This document shows positions 13,576 to 22,590 of a DNA stretch of 23,913 nucleotides, one piece after another. Position 1 is the stretch's first letter; each line of letters opens with the position of its first letter. The translations under genes were made by a program, and so were the position numbers. The notes beneath the pieces were generated by a model. It ran no database searches. It was not told the origin of the DNA and was given only the letters and a program-made list of their open reading frames with translations. The DNA is from JBOGEN01 sp050743265 (GTDB lineage: Bacteria > Actinomycetota > Actinomycetes > JBOGEN01): assembly GCA_050743265.1 (NCBI GenBank), contig JBOGEN010000192.1, positions 1 to 23,913 of the forward strand. Reading direction: 5' to 3'.

Positions 13576-14838
13576 TCAGGCGGCCGAGCCCGCGCGGGTG
13601 CTCAGCACGGACCGGACGGCGTCGGTCAGCAGGTCGAGCCCGCGGGTCAGGTCCTCGTCGGGGATGGTGAGCGCGGGCAGCGTCTTCACGACCTCGCTCT
13701 CCGGGCCGGACGTCTCGACCAGCAGACCACGCTCGAACGCGGCCGCGCAGACCTGGTCGCCGAGGTCGGTGTCCTCGAACGCGATGCCCCAGGCGAGCCC
13801 ACGCCCGCGGACCTCGGCGGACGCGGACTCCGCGACGACCGAGCTCAGCGCCGACTTCACCAGGTCGCCCTTGCGCAGGACGTCCTTCTCCAGCGTGTCG
13901 TCGGTCCAGAAGTCGAGCGCGGCGGTGGCCGTGACGAAGGCGGGGTTGTTGCCGCGGAACGTGCCGTTGTGCTCGCCCGGCTCCCAGACGTCGAGCTCGG
14001 GACGCATCAGCGTGAGCGCCAGCGGCAGGCCGTACCCGCCGATGGACTTGGACAGGCACACGATGTCCGGGGTGATGCCTGCCTGCTCGAAGCTGAAGAA
14101 CGGCCCGGTACGCCCGCAGCCCATCTGGACGTCGTCCACGATGAGCAGGACGTCGTGGCGCTTGCACACCTCGTCCAGGCCCCGCAGCCACTCCGGGGAC
14201 GCCGGGTAGAGGCCACCCTCACCCTGGACGGTCTCGACGATCACGGCGGCCGGCGTGCCGACCCCGGAGCCCGAGTCCTCGAGAAGGGTGTTCAGCCAGA
14301 GGAAGTCCGGCACCTGCCCGTCGAGGTAGGAGTCGTACGGCATGCGCACGGTGTGGGGCAGGGGCACGCCCGCACCGCTGCGCTTCATCGCGTTGCCGGT
14401 GACCGCGAGCGAGCCGAGCGTCATGCCGTGGAAGGCGTTGGTGAAGCTGACGACCGACTCGCGTCCGGTGATCTTCCTGGCGAGCTTGAGCGCGCTCTCC
14501 ACCGAGTTCGTGCCCGTCGGGCCGGGGAACATGACCTTGTAGTCCAGCCCCCTCGGCCCGAGCACGACGTCGCGGAAGCGCTCGAGGAACTCCCGTTTCG
14601 CCTCGGTCTGCATGTCGAGGGCGTGCGTCACGCCGTCCCGCTGCAGGTAATCGAGCAGGGCCTGTTTCAGGACCGGGTGGTTGTGCCCGTAGTTCAGGGC
14701 CCCGGCCCCGGCGAAGAAGTCCAGGTAGGGCGTCCCCGAGGTGTCGTACAGGTAGCTGCCCTGGGCCCGGTCGAACGTCGTCGGCCAGCCCCGGGAGTAG
14801 CTGCGAACCTCGGACTCCAGCGCTTCGAAGATGTTCAC
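13576..14838 (-). CDS. ectB: L-2,4-diaminobutyrate transaminase
   Basis: EctB transfers an amino group from glutamate to L-aspartate-beta-semialdehyde, giving L-2,4-diaminobutyrate, the first step of ectoine synthesis. The 420-residue class III aminotransferase starts at GTG 14838 (MNIFEALESEVRSYSRGWPT) behind GAGGAAGAGGA. It shows the PLP site Lys264 in VCLSKSIGGYGLPLAL, the cofactor block VDDVQMGCGRTGPFFSFEQA, TNSVESALKLARKITGR, and the substrate loop NAFHGMTLGSLAVTGN. Its length and motifs are standard. It follows ectA after 97 nt and precedes ectC by 17 nt. No dedicated aspartokinase (ask_ect) gene is adjacent, as is usual in actinobacteria. Confidence 0.97.
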   Translation of the reverse strand: MNIFEALESEVRSYSRGWPTTFDRAQGSYLYDTSGTPYLDFFAGAGALNYGHNHPVLKQALLDYLQRDGVTHALDMQTEAKREFLERFRDVVLGPRGLDYKVMFPGPTGTNSVESALKLARKITGRESVVSFTNAFHGMTLGSLAVTGNAMKRSGAGVPLPHTVRMPYDSYLDGQVPDFLWLNTLLEDSGSGVGTPAAVIVETVQGEGGLYPASPEWLRGLDEVCKRHDVLLIVDDVQMGCGRTGPFFSFEQAGITPDIVCLSKSIGGYGLPLALTLMRPELDVWEPGEHNGTFRGNNPAFVTATAALDFWTDDTLEKDVLRKGDLVKSALSSVVAESASAEVRGRGLAWGIAFEDTDLGDQVCAAAFERGLLVETSGPESEVVKTLPALTIPDEDLTRGLDLLTDAVRSVLSTRAGSAA

Positions 14839-14935
14839 GCGTCCTCTTCCTCGTTCGATTCGGACGTTTCTCTGTCATGGCCGCCGCCCACGCCGTGCTC
14901 GGAGGTCGTCCTGCACCGATGGCGCGGCTGCATGT

Positions 14936-15493
14936 CTAGGGGGATGCGACCCCTTGCGCGAAGGGGCCGATCCGCAGCAGCACCTCGGCCTCGTGGCCGT
15001 CCGGGAAGTGCCCGGCCTCGAACAGGACGCCCTGGTGCAGCCCGGCTCCCCTGCCCTCAGCGAAGGCGGTGAAGAGCCGCGTGGACGCGACGTTGTCCGG
15101 TGTGACCGTCGCCTCGAGGTAGCGCACGCCCTCCGGGACGACCCGGTCGACCAGGTGGTCGATCATGCGGCGCGCGAGCCCCTTCCCACGCTGTGCGACG
15201 TCCACGGCCACCTGCCAGACCACGAGCGTGTCGGTGGCACGTGGCCGTCGGTATCCCGTCACGTACCCGCTCGCGTGTCCGTCCACGCGCGCGATCACCG
15301 ACGTGGCGGCGAAGTCGCGGCACCACAGCAGGTAGCTGTAGGACGAGTTGAGGTCGAGCGAGGCGCTGTCGCGGGCGATGCGCCACAGGTCGGCGCCGTC
15401 CTCCACGCGCGGGGCGTCGAGGCGGAGTCCCGACGCAGAGCCCACCGCCTCAGGGGGTGCGGCCGTGCTGTCGGTGCCCGTATCGCCGTGCAT
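14936..15493 (-). CDS. ectA: L-2,4-diaminobutyrate N-gamma-acetyltransferase
   Basis: EctA acetylates L-2,4-diaminobutyrate with acetyl-CoA, the second step of ectoine synthesis. The protein is 185 residues from ATG 15493 (MHGDTGTDSTAAPPEAVGSA). In-frame starts at 15502 and 15541 exist but neither has a better ribosome-binding site. The GNAT fold is clear: DLNSSYSYLLWCRDFAATSV is the EctA-typical block, WQVAVDVAQRGKGLARRMID is the acetyl-CoA loop (Q/R-x-x-G-x-G/A), and YLEATVTPDNVASTRLFTAF is the substrate-side helix. The first 30 residues are poorly conserved linker. As the first gene of the operon it should carry the promoter, and a TAACTT element lies 11 nt upstream of the ATG. Confidence 0.95.
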   Translation of the reverse strand: MHGDTGTDSTAAPPEAVGSASGLRLDAPRVEDGADLWRIARDSASLDLNSSYSYLLWCRDFAATSVIARVDGHASGYVTGYRRPRATDTLVVWQVAVDVAQRGKGLARRMIDHLVDRVVPEGVRYLEATVTPDNVASTRLFTAFAEGRGAGLHQGVLFEAGHFPDGHEAEVLLRIGPFAQGVASP

Positions 15494-15503
15494 GTCCGTC
15501 ACG

Positions 15504-15512
15504 AAGTTAGCA
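15504..15512 (-). promoter_or_regulatory. Possible extended -10 promoter of the ect operon
   Basis: The minus strand reads TGCTAACTT, an extended -10 (TGn plus TAnnnT), with the hexamer ending 10 nt before ATG 15493. The transcript would start only about 4 nt before the ATG, so a nearly leaderless mRNA is implied. No -35 is recognisable, as in other ect promoters known to be osmotically induced in unusual ways. Weak evidence. Confidence 0.35.
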
Positions 15513-15603
15513 AAGGGACAGTCATGCCCTGAGGGCCCCACCCCCGACGAGGGCCGTGCTCACTCGCTGTGACCACGCCGAATGCCCCACGGTGACCGTC
15601 CCC

Positions 15604-17751
15604 TCACCCCACGTTCGTGCTGGTGGAGAGGTGCGGCAGCTGCTCGTCCAGCCACGGGGTCAGGGTCGCCACGTAGGTCGCCGAGAGGTGCCCGTCGTCC
15701 CGGTAGACCAGCGCGTTGCCCATCACGGCGGGGCAGACGCCGTCCGGGCACATCAGGGGCGTGGGATCGATCACCTGGGCGCCCTCGATCCGGTCGGCCG
15801 CCCGGACGGTGACCGGGCTGTGGCGGAGCACCTCGCCGCGCGGCTTGGCGCAGGTGTCGAGGTCCTCGAGGTGCTCGGAGACGCAGGCGGGGACATCCAT
15901 GCGGCGCGGGCTGTCGCGGATGACGGCGATCCTCGCCCCGGTGGCCTCACGCAGGTGCCGCAGCGTCCGCACGTAGCCGTCCTCGAGGTACGTCGCGCTC
16001 GTCGTACGGTCGAGCCGCCGCCCGCTCACGATGACCGAGTACCGGTCCAGCCCGCTGGTGACGACGAGGTCCGGGTGCTCCTGCGTGACGATGCGGCGCA
16101 CCGTGTTCTCGCGCCACTCGGGGCACTCGGTGTACTCGCGCTTGATGTAGTCGTTGTACGTCCTCACGTCGGCCGCCGGGCAGGCCGCCTTGGTGAGGCC
16201 CACGAGCCGCCAGCCGCGCTCCTGCGCGATCCCCTCCAGCGCCGGGAAGTACTGCATCATGTGTGAGTCGCCGAACATGACCACGGTCGTGTCCGAGGTG
16301 GCGTCCCCGTAGACACACGTCGGCGACTCGGTGCCGTCCGCCGGCACGAGGCACCCGTCCTCGGCCATGCGCGGCAGGTCGTCACCCGCCTTGGAGGGCA
16401 CCGGCCGGATCATGTCGGCCGACTTCTGGTGCGGGTCGTCCGCGGTGGTCACGCGGGCGGCCTCCGCTCCGCGGACCTGGCTCTGGAGCGCCTCGCGCAC
16501 CTGCGGGGTCGACCAGTGCAGGCAGCCGCCGGCCAGCGCGGCGGTCAGCGTGCAGGCCAGCCCGACCTGCAGGGCCCGGCGTACGTTGCGGGAGAGCAGG
16601 GCGGACCTCCGGAAGGGCTGCTCGACGAGATGGTGGGTGAGGACGGCGGGCACCCAGGACGCCGCCGCGAACAGCAGCCCCTCGAGGGCGGACAGGTCGC
16701 CGAGCACCTCCGCGGCGAAGACGAGCACCGGCCAGTGCCACAGGTACCAGGCGTACGAGACACGCCCGAGATGCCGCATCGGCGCGCTGGTGAGCAGCCG
16801 TCCGGCGCCGTGGTCCAGACAGGAGGCGCCGGCGGTGATGACCGCGGCCACGCCCAGCGTGGGCACCAGCGCCGCCACCCCGGGGAACTCCGTGGTCGTG
16901 TCGAAACGCACCACGGCGTACCCGATCGCGGCGAGCCCGCCCCACGCGAACACGGCTGCCAGCGGTGACGGCAAGCGGCGCCTCGTGGTCAGCACCAGCG
17001 CGAGCCCGCCGCCGAGCGCCAGCTCCCACCCCCGGGTGACCGTGGAGAAGTAGGTGTCCTCCGTGCCCAGGTAGGTCTGGTACAGGCAGTACGCCAGCGA
17101 CCCACCCCCGACCACGGCCATCGTCCGCAGCAGGACCCCCCGCAGGTCGCCCCCGCGGCGCCGCCAACCCCAGGACACGACCAGCAGCAGCGCCGGCCAG
17201 GCGAGGTAGAACTGCTCCTCCACCGCGAGCGACCAGAAGTGCTGGACGGGGCTGTCCGGCCCGCCGTGGCCGAAGTAGTCCACCGCCCGCTCCGACAGCC
17301 GCCAGTTCACGACGTAGAGGGCGGACGCGACCACGTCCCCGGCCACTTCCATCCGCCGCACGGGCGCCTGCAGAAGCCACGAAAGGGCGGCCACCGAGGC
17401 CAGCACCACGGCCGCCATCGGCAGCAGCCGCTTCGCCCGACGCGCGTAGAACCGCGGCAGCGACGCCGTGCCGGTGGCCGACAGCTCGCCCACCAGCAGG
17501 CCTGTGATGAGGAAGCCGGAGATGACGAAGAACACGTCCACGCCGACGAATCCGCCCGGCGCGAACGGGACGCCGGCGTGGAAGAGCAGTACCGCCCCGA
17601 CCGCCACGGCCCGCAGACCCTCCACGTCCGGCCTGAAGCCCGACCCGCCGAGGCCACCCCGCTCGGGCGTCGCCCCAACCCCGGACGTACGGACGCGCGC
17701 GTCCGCCGTCCGTGGTGCAGGAATAACGGCTCCCCCGAGCGATGTGGCCAT
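15604..17751 (-). CDS. Membrane O-acyltransferase (acyltransferase-3 / OafA family) fused to SGNH domain
   Basis: The 715-residue protein starts at ATG 17751. After a 38-residue tail it shows the acyltransferase-3 hallmarks FRPDVEGLRAVAVGAVLLFH, GGFVGVDVFFVISGFLITGL, RFYARRAKRLLP and VQHFWSLAVEEQFYLAWP, followed by about ten membrane helices to residue ~430. The C-terminal third is an extracytoplasmic SGNH hydrolase-like domain: block I is VVMFGDSHMM (D495, catalytic Ser496) and block V is DDGHLS (D685, His688). OafA-type proteins move acyl groups from acyl-CoA across the membrane onto cell-surface glycans, and the SGNH part is thought to complete the transfer. Likely targets are peptidoglycan, teichoic or capsular polymers. 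It lies upstream of ectA on the same strand but 110 nt away, so shared function is not implied. Confidence 0.93.
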   Translation of the reverse strand: MATSLGGAVIPAPRTADARVRTSGVGATPERGGLGGSGFRPDVEGLRAVAVGAVLLFHAGVPFAPGGFVGVDVFFVISGFLITGLLVGELSATGTASLPRFYARRAKRLLPMAAVVLASVAALSWLLQAPVRRMEVAGDVVASALYVVNWRLSERAVDYFGHGGPDSPVQHFWSLAVEEQFYLAWPALLLVVSWGWRRRGGDLRGVLLRTMAVVGGGSLAYCLYQTYLGTEDTYFSTVTRGWELALGGGLALVLTTRRRLPSPLAAVFAWGGLAAIGYAVVRFDTTTEFPGVAALVPTLGVAAVITAGASCLDHGAGRLLTSAPMRHLGRVSYAWYLWHWPVLVFAAEVLGDLSALEGLLFAAASWVPAVLTHHLVEQPFRRSALLSRNVRRALQVGLACTLTAALAGGCLHWSTPQVREALQSQVRGAEAARVTTADDPHQKSADMIRPVPSKAGDDLPRMAEDGCLVPADGTESPTCVYGDATSDTTVVMFGDSHMMQYFPALEGIAQERGWRLVGLTKAACPAADVRTYNDYIKREYTECPEWRENTVRRIVTQEHPDLVVTSGLDRYSVIVSGRRLDRTTSATYLEDGYVRTLRHLREATGARIAVIRDSPRRMDVPACVSEHLEDLDTCAKPRGEVLRHSPVTVRAADRIEGAQVIDPTPLMCPDGVCPAVMGNALVYRDDGHLSATYVATLTPWLDEQLPHLSTSTNVG

Positions 17752-17882
17752 CGAGCCCCCGAACGATGTGCCATCGAGTTGTCAAGAATAGGGAGCGATG
17801 TCCGCTCACCAGCGGATCACGGCCGCGTGTCGATGGCCCGTTTCCCCGGTGAACACACCGCGTGCCCGGGCGCGTCCTCGGG

Positions 17883-17888
17883 GATAGT
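17883..17888 (+). promoter_or_regulatory. Possible leaderless -10 element for the DUF445 gene
   Basis: GATAGT ends exactly 6 nt before ATG 17895, with no Shine-Dalgarno in between, the spacing of a leaderless transcript. Pattern only. Confidence 0.35.
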
Positions 17889-17894
17889 CGGGTC

Positions 17895-19154
17895 ATGGCC
17901 GACGTGACGCAGACCGAGCAGCGGCAGCGGGCGGGCCTGCGCCGGATGAAGGCGGTGGCCGGCGGGCTGCTCGTGGCTGCGGCCCTGCTGTACGTGGTGA
18001 CGTGGCGCTGGCAGGCGTCAGGGGCGCCCGGCTGGGTCGGCTATGTGAACGCCGCGGCCGAGGCGGGCATGGTCGGGGCGCTCGCGGACTGGTTCGCGGT
18101 CACCGCCCTGTTCCGCCGGCCGCTGCGGCTGCCGATCCCGCACACGGCGATCATCCCGACACGCAAGGACGCCCTGGCGGCGAACCTCCAGATGTTCGTC
18201 GGGGAGAACTTCCTGTCCGAGCCCGTCGTCCGAGACCGGCTGCGGCGTACCGACCTGGCCGGGCGGATCGGCGGGTGGCTGTCCGACCCGGCCCACGCCG
18301 AGCGGGTCACCGGCGAGCTGGGCACCGCCGTCCGCGCGGCGCTGGTCGTGCTCGACGACGACGACGTCGTCCGGGTGCTCGAGGAGACCGTGCTACGCCG
18401 GTTCGCGGAGTGGCCGGTCGGGCCCCCTGCCGGGCGCATCCTCGAGGAGGTCGTCGCCGACGGCGCTCACCACCGCCTCGTCGACATCGCGCTGGACGAG
18501 GCACACATCTGGCTGATGGAGAACCGGGCCGTGGTGGAGCGGGTCGTGCTCGCCCAGGCGCCCACGTGGTCGCCGCGGTTCGTCGACATCCGGGTCGCCC
18601 ACCGCGTCCACGCCGAAGTGGTGCGCTTCCTGCAGGAGGTCCGCGTCGACGCTGACCACCGCGTACGCCGCGCCCTCGACTCGTACCTGCGCGACCTGGC
18701 CAAGGACCTGCGCGACGACCCGGTGACCATCGCGCGGGCCGAGGAGGTCAAACGCCGGATCATGGCGCACCCACGCATCCGCGAGGCCGTCCAGGCGCTC
18801 GGGGCGACCGCGCGGCGGCTGCTGCTCGAGGCCGTGGACGACCCGCAGAGCGAGCTGCGCCGCCGGGTGACGGGTGGGATCGCCGCCCTCGGCGCGCGGG
18901 TCGTCGAGGACCCCTCGCTGCGTCGCAAGGTGGACGGCTGGATCGAGGACGGGGTCACACACGTCGTGACCCGCTACCGGGACGAGCTGACCACGGTCAT
19001 CACCGAGACCGTCAACCGGTGGGACGCGGAGGAGACCTCCCGCAAGATCGAGCTTCACGTCGGCCGGGACCTGCAGTTCATCCGCATCAACGGCACCGTG
19101 GTCGGCGCGCTCGCGGGGCTCGCCATCCACGCCGTCTCGACGCTCCTGCTGTGA
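17895..19154 (+). CDS. DUF445 family membrane protein
   Basis: The 419-residue protein starts at ATG 17895 (MADVTQTEQRQRAGLRRMKA). A membrane helix follows (VAGGLLVAAALLYVVTW), then the strongly conserved DUF445 block AGMVGALADWFAVTALFRRP and LPIPHTAIIPTRKDALAANL. The long middle is soluble, helical and charged, with FVGENFLSEPVVRDRLRRTD and KRRIMAHPRIREAVQALG. The C-terminus returns to the membrane (RINGTVVGALAGLAIHAVST). DUF445 proteins are found across bacteria, including the YheB family of Bacillus, and their biochemical role is unknown. Both ends anchored with a large domain between is the family's usual topology. The upstream GTG 17862 is less likely, because a -10-like GATAGT lies between the two starts. 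Confidence 0.92.
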   Translation: MADVTQTEQRQRAGLRRMKAVAGGLLVAAALLYVVTWRWQASGAPGWVGYVNAAAEAGMVGALADWFAVTALFRRPLRLPIPHTAIIPTRKDALAANLQMFVGENFLSEPVVRDRLRRTDLAGRIGGWLSDPAHAERVTGELGTAVRAALVVLDDDDVVRVLEETVLRRFAEWPVGPPAGRILEEVVADGAHHRLVDIALDEAHIWLMENRAVVERVVLAQAPTWSPRFVDIRVAHRVHAEVVRFLQEVRVDADHRVRRALDSYLRDLAKDLRDDPVTIARAEEVKRRIMAHPRIREAVQALGATARRLLLEAVDDPQSELRRRVTGGIAALGARVVEDPSLRRKVDGWIEDGVTHVVTRYRDELTTVITETVNRWDAEETSRKIELHVGRDLQFIRINGTVVGALAGLAIHAVSTLLL

Positions 19155-19189
19155 CGCCCCCTGCGGTGGGACCTTCGGGTGAGGATGGC

Positions 19190-19618
19190 TCAGGCGTCGC
19201 GGTCCCGCCGGCGGCTGCGCCGGGCCACCCGGCGCAGCTGGAGGATGCGGGCCGTCCCGACGAGCACGACGAGCAGCCCCCCGCCCAGCGCCGCGAACAG
19301 CAGCGCCACTCCGAGCGGGAGCTCGCCGCTCATGCCGAGGTAGGACACCTGCACGTCCTTGCCGTTCTGCAGGATGAAGATCAGCAGCAGGAGCAGGACG
19401 ACCATCGCCACCACGGACCACGTCCACGCCGCGCTCGTCCGGGTGCGCCCGAGGCCGTCCTCGCGTGTGTCGGCCTGTTGCTCCGCGGTGGTCGCCGCCG
19501 GGGCGGGCTCCCCGGCGTGGGGCTGCCCCGCAGCGGGCTCCCCGGAGGCGGGCTCGGGCGAGGTGGGTTCCGGGAGCGGCGTCGTCGAGGGCTCCGGCGG
19601 CTGCTCGCGCTCGGCCAT
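19190..19618 (-). CDS. LapA-domain (DUF1049) small membrane protein with Pro/Glu-rich N-terminus
   Basis: The 142-residue product starts at ATG 19618 behind a GGGAGGACC site. Residues 1-60 are low-complexity (Pro, Glu, Ala, with GEPAAG/AGEPAP repeats). Two membrane helices follow: TWSVVAMVVLLLLLIFILQN and LPLGVALLFAALGGGLLVVL. The loop between them, NGKDVQVSYLGMSGELPLG, is the signature of the LapA/DUF1049 family, whose Escherichia coli member (LapA) is tied to lipopolysaccharide assembly. In actinobacteria, which lack lipopolysaccharide, the role is unknown. A basic tail (RRVARRSRRRDRDA) is presumably cytoplasmic. It is convergent with the DUF445 gene, and 35 nt separate the two stops without a clear terminator. 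Confidence 0.87.
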   Translation of the reverse strand: MAEREQPPEPSTTPLPEPTSPEPASGEPAAGQPHAGEPAPAATTAEQQADTREDGLGRTRTSAAWTWSVVAMVVLLLLLIFILQNGKDVQVSYLGMSGELPLGVALLFAALGGGLLVVLVGTARILQLRRVARRSRRRDRDA

Positions 19619-19948
19619 GCTGGTCCTCCCGGTCTCCCGCTGGTTCGGTCTCGTGCTGGTCCTCGGTCCACAGCGTGCCGCATGGGCGGGCCGTGAGCGA
19701 GATATGGGCAGCGCGCGCCGTCGTGGCGCCCGGGCTCGGTGTCGTCTCCTGGCGGTGGTCGGCTGCTGGGCGGGCCGGGCCGGACGCTCCCGCCACCTGG
19801 TCGATCGGCTGGCCTGCTGGCGAGCCTGCCACCTCGCGCGGACACGTCCCGGCGACCACGCCCAGGTCGGACCCTGCGCCCGGGCGTCCCTCGTCGGGTG
19901 ACGTGGACGGGGTGGACCCGGCGGCCCCGCGGGACCACACTCACGGGG
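19619..19948. other. Divergent intergenic region, no gene recognised
   Basis: This 330-base stretch lies between the divergent LapA-like gene (minus) and the LuxR-type regulator (plus). All frames are open for long stretches because of the base composition, but none gives a recognisable protein or a start with a good ribosome-binding site. It should hold two promoters; I see no convincing hexamers or palindromes. Confidence 0.5.
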
Positions 19949-22558
19949 GTGACGACCCTCCTCGAGCGCACGGGGGAGACGCAGGCACTGGTCACCGCAC
20001 TCGAGGACGCCCGGCAGGGACGCGGCCGGGCCGTCCTCGTGTGCGGAGAGGCCGGCATCGGCAAGACGACGCTCGTCCGCACGTACCTGGCGATGGCTCG
20101 CGACCTGGCCCACGTGCTCACCGGGGCGTGCGACGACCTGATGACCCCTCGTGCGCTCGGGCCGCTCCGAGACATGGGGCTCGCGGCCGGGCAGGACGGG
20201 CCGCTGGCCCTGGCCAGCGCGACCGGCGACCGGGAGGCCGTGCTCGCCGCGCTGCTCCACGAGATGGAGGAGGCCACCCACCCCACCTTGCTGCTCGTCG
20301 AGGACGTGCACTGGGCGGACGACGCCACGCTCGACGTGCTGCGGCTGCTCGCCCGCCGCCTGGACGGGCTGCGTGCCGTGGTCGTCCTCACGTACCGGGA
20401 CGAGGAGGTCGAACGGGGTCACCCGCTGCTGCGCGTGCTCGGGGCGCTCGGCGGGCCCGGTACGCGGCGCCTGGCGCTGCGCCCGCTCACCAGGGCCACG
20501 GTCACCACCCTCGCCGAGGGCAGCGGGCTGGACGGCGCCACGCTCTACGAGGTCACCGGCGGCAACCCGTTCTTCGTCAGCGAGGCACTGGCCGCGCCCG
20601 AGGAGCACGTCCCGGCGACTGTCGTCGACGCCGTGCTCGCCCGCGCGCACGGGCTGGACGCCGACGCCCAGGCCGCGCTGGAGCACCTGGCCGTCGTCCC
20701 CACCCAGGTGCCGCTGCCGCTGGCCGAGACGCTGCTGGACGACCTGGGCGGGCTCGGGGCGCTGGAGGAGGCGGAGGAGCGCGGCATCGTCCACCTGGAC
20801 GGAGGCGCGCTGGCGTTCCGGCACGAGCTGGCGCGCCGGGCGATCGAGCTCAGCCTTCCGCGGACACGCCGCATCGCTCTCAACCGTGCGGTGGTGGACG
20901 CGCTCCGCGCCCAGGAGGACGCCGACCCGACCCGCATCGTCCACCACGCCGTCCAGGCCGGGGACACCGCGACCGTCGTCGCATACGCCCGGCACGCCGC
21001 ACGCGAGGCCGCGGACGCGGGCTCGCACCGGGAGGCCCTCGCCCACCTCGGGCTCGTCCTCACGCACCCGCAGCTGCTCACCGACACCGAGCACGCGCAC
21101 GTCCTGGACGAGTACGCGTGGGAGCTCTACAACGCCCACCGGTTCGACTCCGCCGTGGACGCCGCCCGGAGCGCGGTGGCCTGCTGGGAGCAGCTGGACT
21201 CCCCCGTCCCGTTCGCCAACGCCCTGGTGACCCTGTCGCGCAACCTCTACATGGCGAACCGTCCTGTGGAGGCGGCCGAGGCGGTGGCCCGTGCGGTCGG
21301 GGTGGCCGACGCGACCGAGGACGTCGCCGTACGGGCGTACGCGCACACGTACCACGGGGCGATCCTCACGCTCACCGAGCGCTCCGAGCACGCGCTCGTC
21401 GAGCTGCGCCGGGCCATCGACCTGGCCGAGCAGGCCGGCCGCAAGGAGCTCGTCGCGCTGTGCCTCAACTACCTCGGCTGCGCGCAGGTCGACCTGGGCA
21501 ACCCGTCCGGCCTGGACGACCTGCGGGCGAGCCTCACCCTGGCGCAGGTGCTCGACCACCACGAGTACGTCGCCCGGGCCTGGACGAACATCGCGGAGAG
21601 CCTGCAACGGCTGGGCCGGTTCGACGAGCTGGAGCGCTGCGTCGCCGAGGGGCTCGCCTTCACCCGCGAGCACGACTTCTCCTCGCACACGTACGGGCTC
21701 ACCGCCCACCTCGCGATGGTGGAGGCGGCCCGCGGCGACTGGGACCGTGCCGAGGACCGGCTCCGCGAGATGGTGCACGCTGTGGACCAGCCCGGCGTGC
21801 TGGGGCGGCTCACTCTGCCCGTCCTGGGGCGCATCCTGGCCCGCCGCGGCGACCACACGGCCGCGCGCCTGCTCGACCGCGCGTGGGCGGTGGCGCTGGA
21901 CGCCGACGCGTTGCAGGCGCTGGCCCCGGCCGGCATCGCCCGCCTCGAGTGGGCCTGGCTGACCGGTCAGCCGGAGGTCGCGCAACCCCAGGTGGACGTC
22001 CTGCTCACACGGACGGCGGTCCGCGGGGCCGAGCGGTACCGGGGCGAGCTGCTGCGCTACCTCGCACGCACCGGACGCGAGGTCGGGCCGTTCGCGGGCT
22101 GTCCCGAGGAGTACGCGGCCGGGCTCGCCGGCGACACGGCGGCAGCTGCCGCCGCCTGGCAGGTGCGGGGGGACCCCTATGAACGGGCGCTCGAGCTGGC
22201 CGAGTCCGACGACCCGGTGGCCGCACTCGACGGTCTGGCCCTGCTCGACGGGCTGGGCGCGACCGCCGCCGCCACCCTGGTCCGTCGGCGGCTCAAGGGC
22301 ATGGGCGTGACGCGACTCCCGCGCGGACCGCTGCCGGCCACCCGGGCGAACCCGGCCGGCCTGACCGAGCGACAGCTCGATGTCCTCGGCCTGCTGGCCG
22401 AGGGGCTCACCAACACCGAGATCGCCCAGCGCCTCGTGCTCTCGACGCGCACGGTGGACCACCACGTGTCCGCGGTGCTGATGAAGCTGGGCGTGTCGAC
22501 CCGACAGGAGGCGGTCCGTGCGGCGGCCGGGCTGGCCACTGAGTCGTCGGCGAGGTGA
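19949..22558 (+). CDS. Large LuxR-family transcriptional regulator with AAA ATPase domain (LAL/MalT-like)
   Basis: The 869-residue protein starts at GTG 19949 (VTTLLERTGETQALVTALED). The frame is open further upstream, but the conserved N-terminus of this class begins here. An AAA-type ATPase follows: Walker A is GEAGIGKTT (residues 33-41) and Walker B is LLLVEDVHWADD (about 112-123). The middle, about residues 330-780, is alpha-helical TPR-like repeats (EALVELRRAIDLAEQAGRKE-like units). A LuxR-type helix-turn-helix closes the protein (LTERQLDVLGLLAEGLTNTE, then IAQRLVLSTRTVDHHVSAVL). Large ATP-binding LuxR regulators activate single pathways such as sugar uptake or secondary metabolism on binding an inducer. 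No target is evident nearby. The HTH is complete, and no frameshift is seen. Confidence 0.93.
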   Translation: MTTLLERTGETQALVTALEDARQGRGRAVLVCGEAGIGKTTLVRTYLAMARDLAHVLTGACDDLMTPRALGPLRDMGLAAGQDGPLALASATGDREAVLAALLHEMEEATHPTLLLVEDVHWADDATLDVLRLLARRLDGLRAVVVLTYRDEEVERGHPLLRVLGALGGPGTRRLALRPLTRATVTTLAEGSGLDGATLYEVTGGNPFFVSEALAAPEEHVPATVVDAVLARAHGLDADAQAALEHLAVVPTQVPLPLAETLLDDLGGLGALEEAEERGIVHLDGGALAFRHELARRAIELSLPRTRRIALNRAVVDALRAQEDADPTRIVHHAVQAGDTATVVAYARHAAREAADAGSHREALAHLGLVLTHPQLLTDTEHAHVLDEYAWELYNAHRFDSAVDAARSAVACWEQLDSPVPFANALVTLSRNLYMANRPVEAAEAVARAVGVADATEDVAVRAYAHTYHGAILTLTERSEHALVELRRAIDLAEQAGRKELVALCLNYLGCAQVDLGNPSGLDDLRASLTLAQVLDHHEYVARAWTNIAESLQRLGRFDELERCVAEGLAFTREHDFSSHTYGLTAHLAMVEAARGDWDRAEDRLREMVHAVDQPGVLGRLTLPVLGRILARRGDHTAARLLDRAWAVALDADALQALAPAGIARLEWAWLTGQPEVAQPQVDVLLTRTAVRGAERYRGELLRYLARTGREVGPFAGCPEEYAAGLAGDTAAAAAAWQVRGDPYERALELAESDDPVAALDGLALLDGLGATAAATLVRRRLKGMGVTRLPRGPLPATRANPAGLTERQLDVLGLLAEGLTNTEIAQRLVLSTRTVDHHVSAVLMKLGVSTRQEAVRAAAGLATESSAR

Positions 22559-22578
22559 GCGCGGACGTCCGCGCGAGG

Positions 22579-22584
22579 CAAGAT
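22579..22584 (+). promoter_or_regulatory. Possible leaderless -10 element for the DinB/DUF664 gene
   Basis: CAAGAT ends 6 nt before ATG 22591. The same hexamer precedes ATG 23870 on the other strand by 7 nt (23878-23883). Neither start has a Shine-Dalgarno. Pattern only. Confidence 0.3.
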
Positions 22585-22590
22585 GCCCTC

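Noticed and set aside
19619..22465. Very long minus-strand open frame antisense to the LuxR-type gene
   Set aside because: Base composition keeps it open; only the final 142 codons (LapA-like) have real features.
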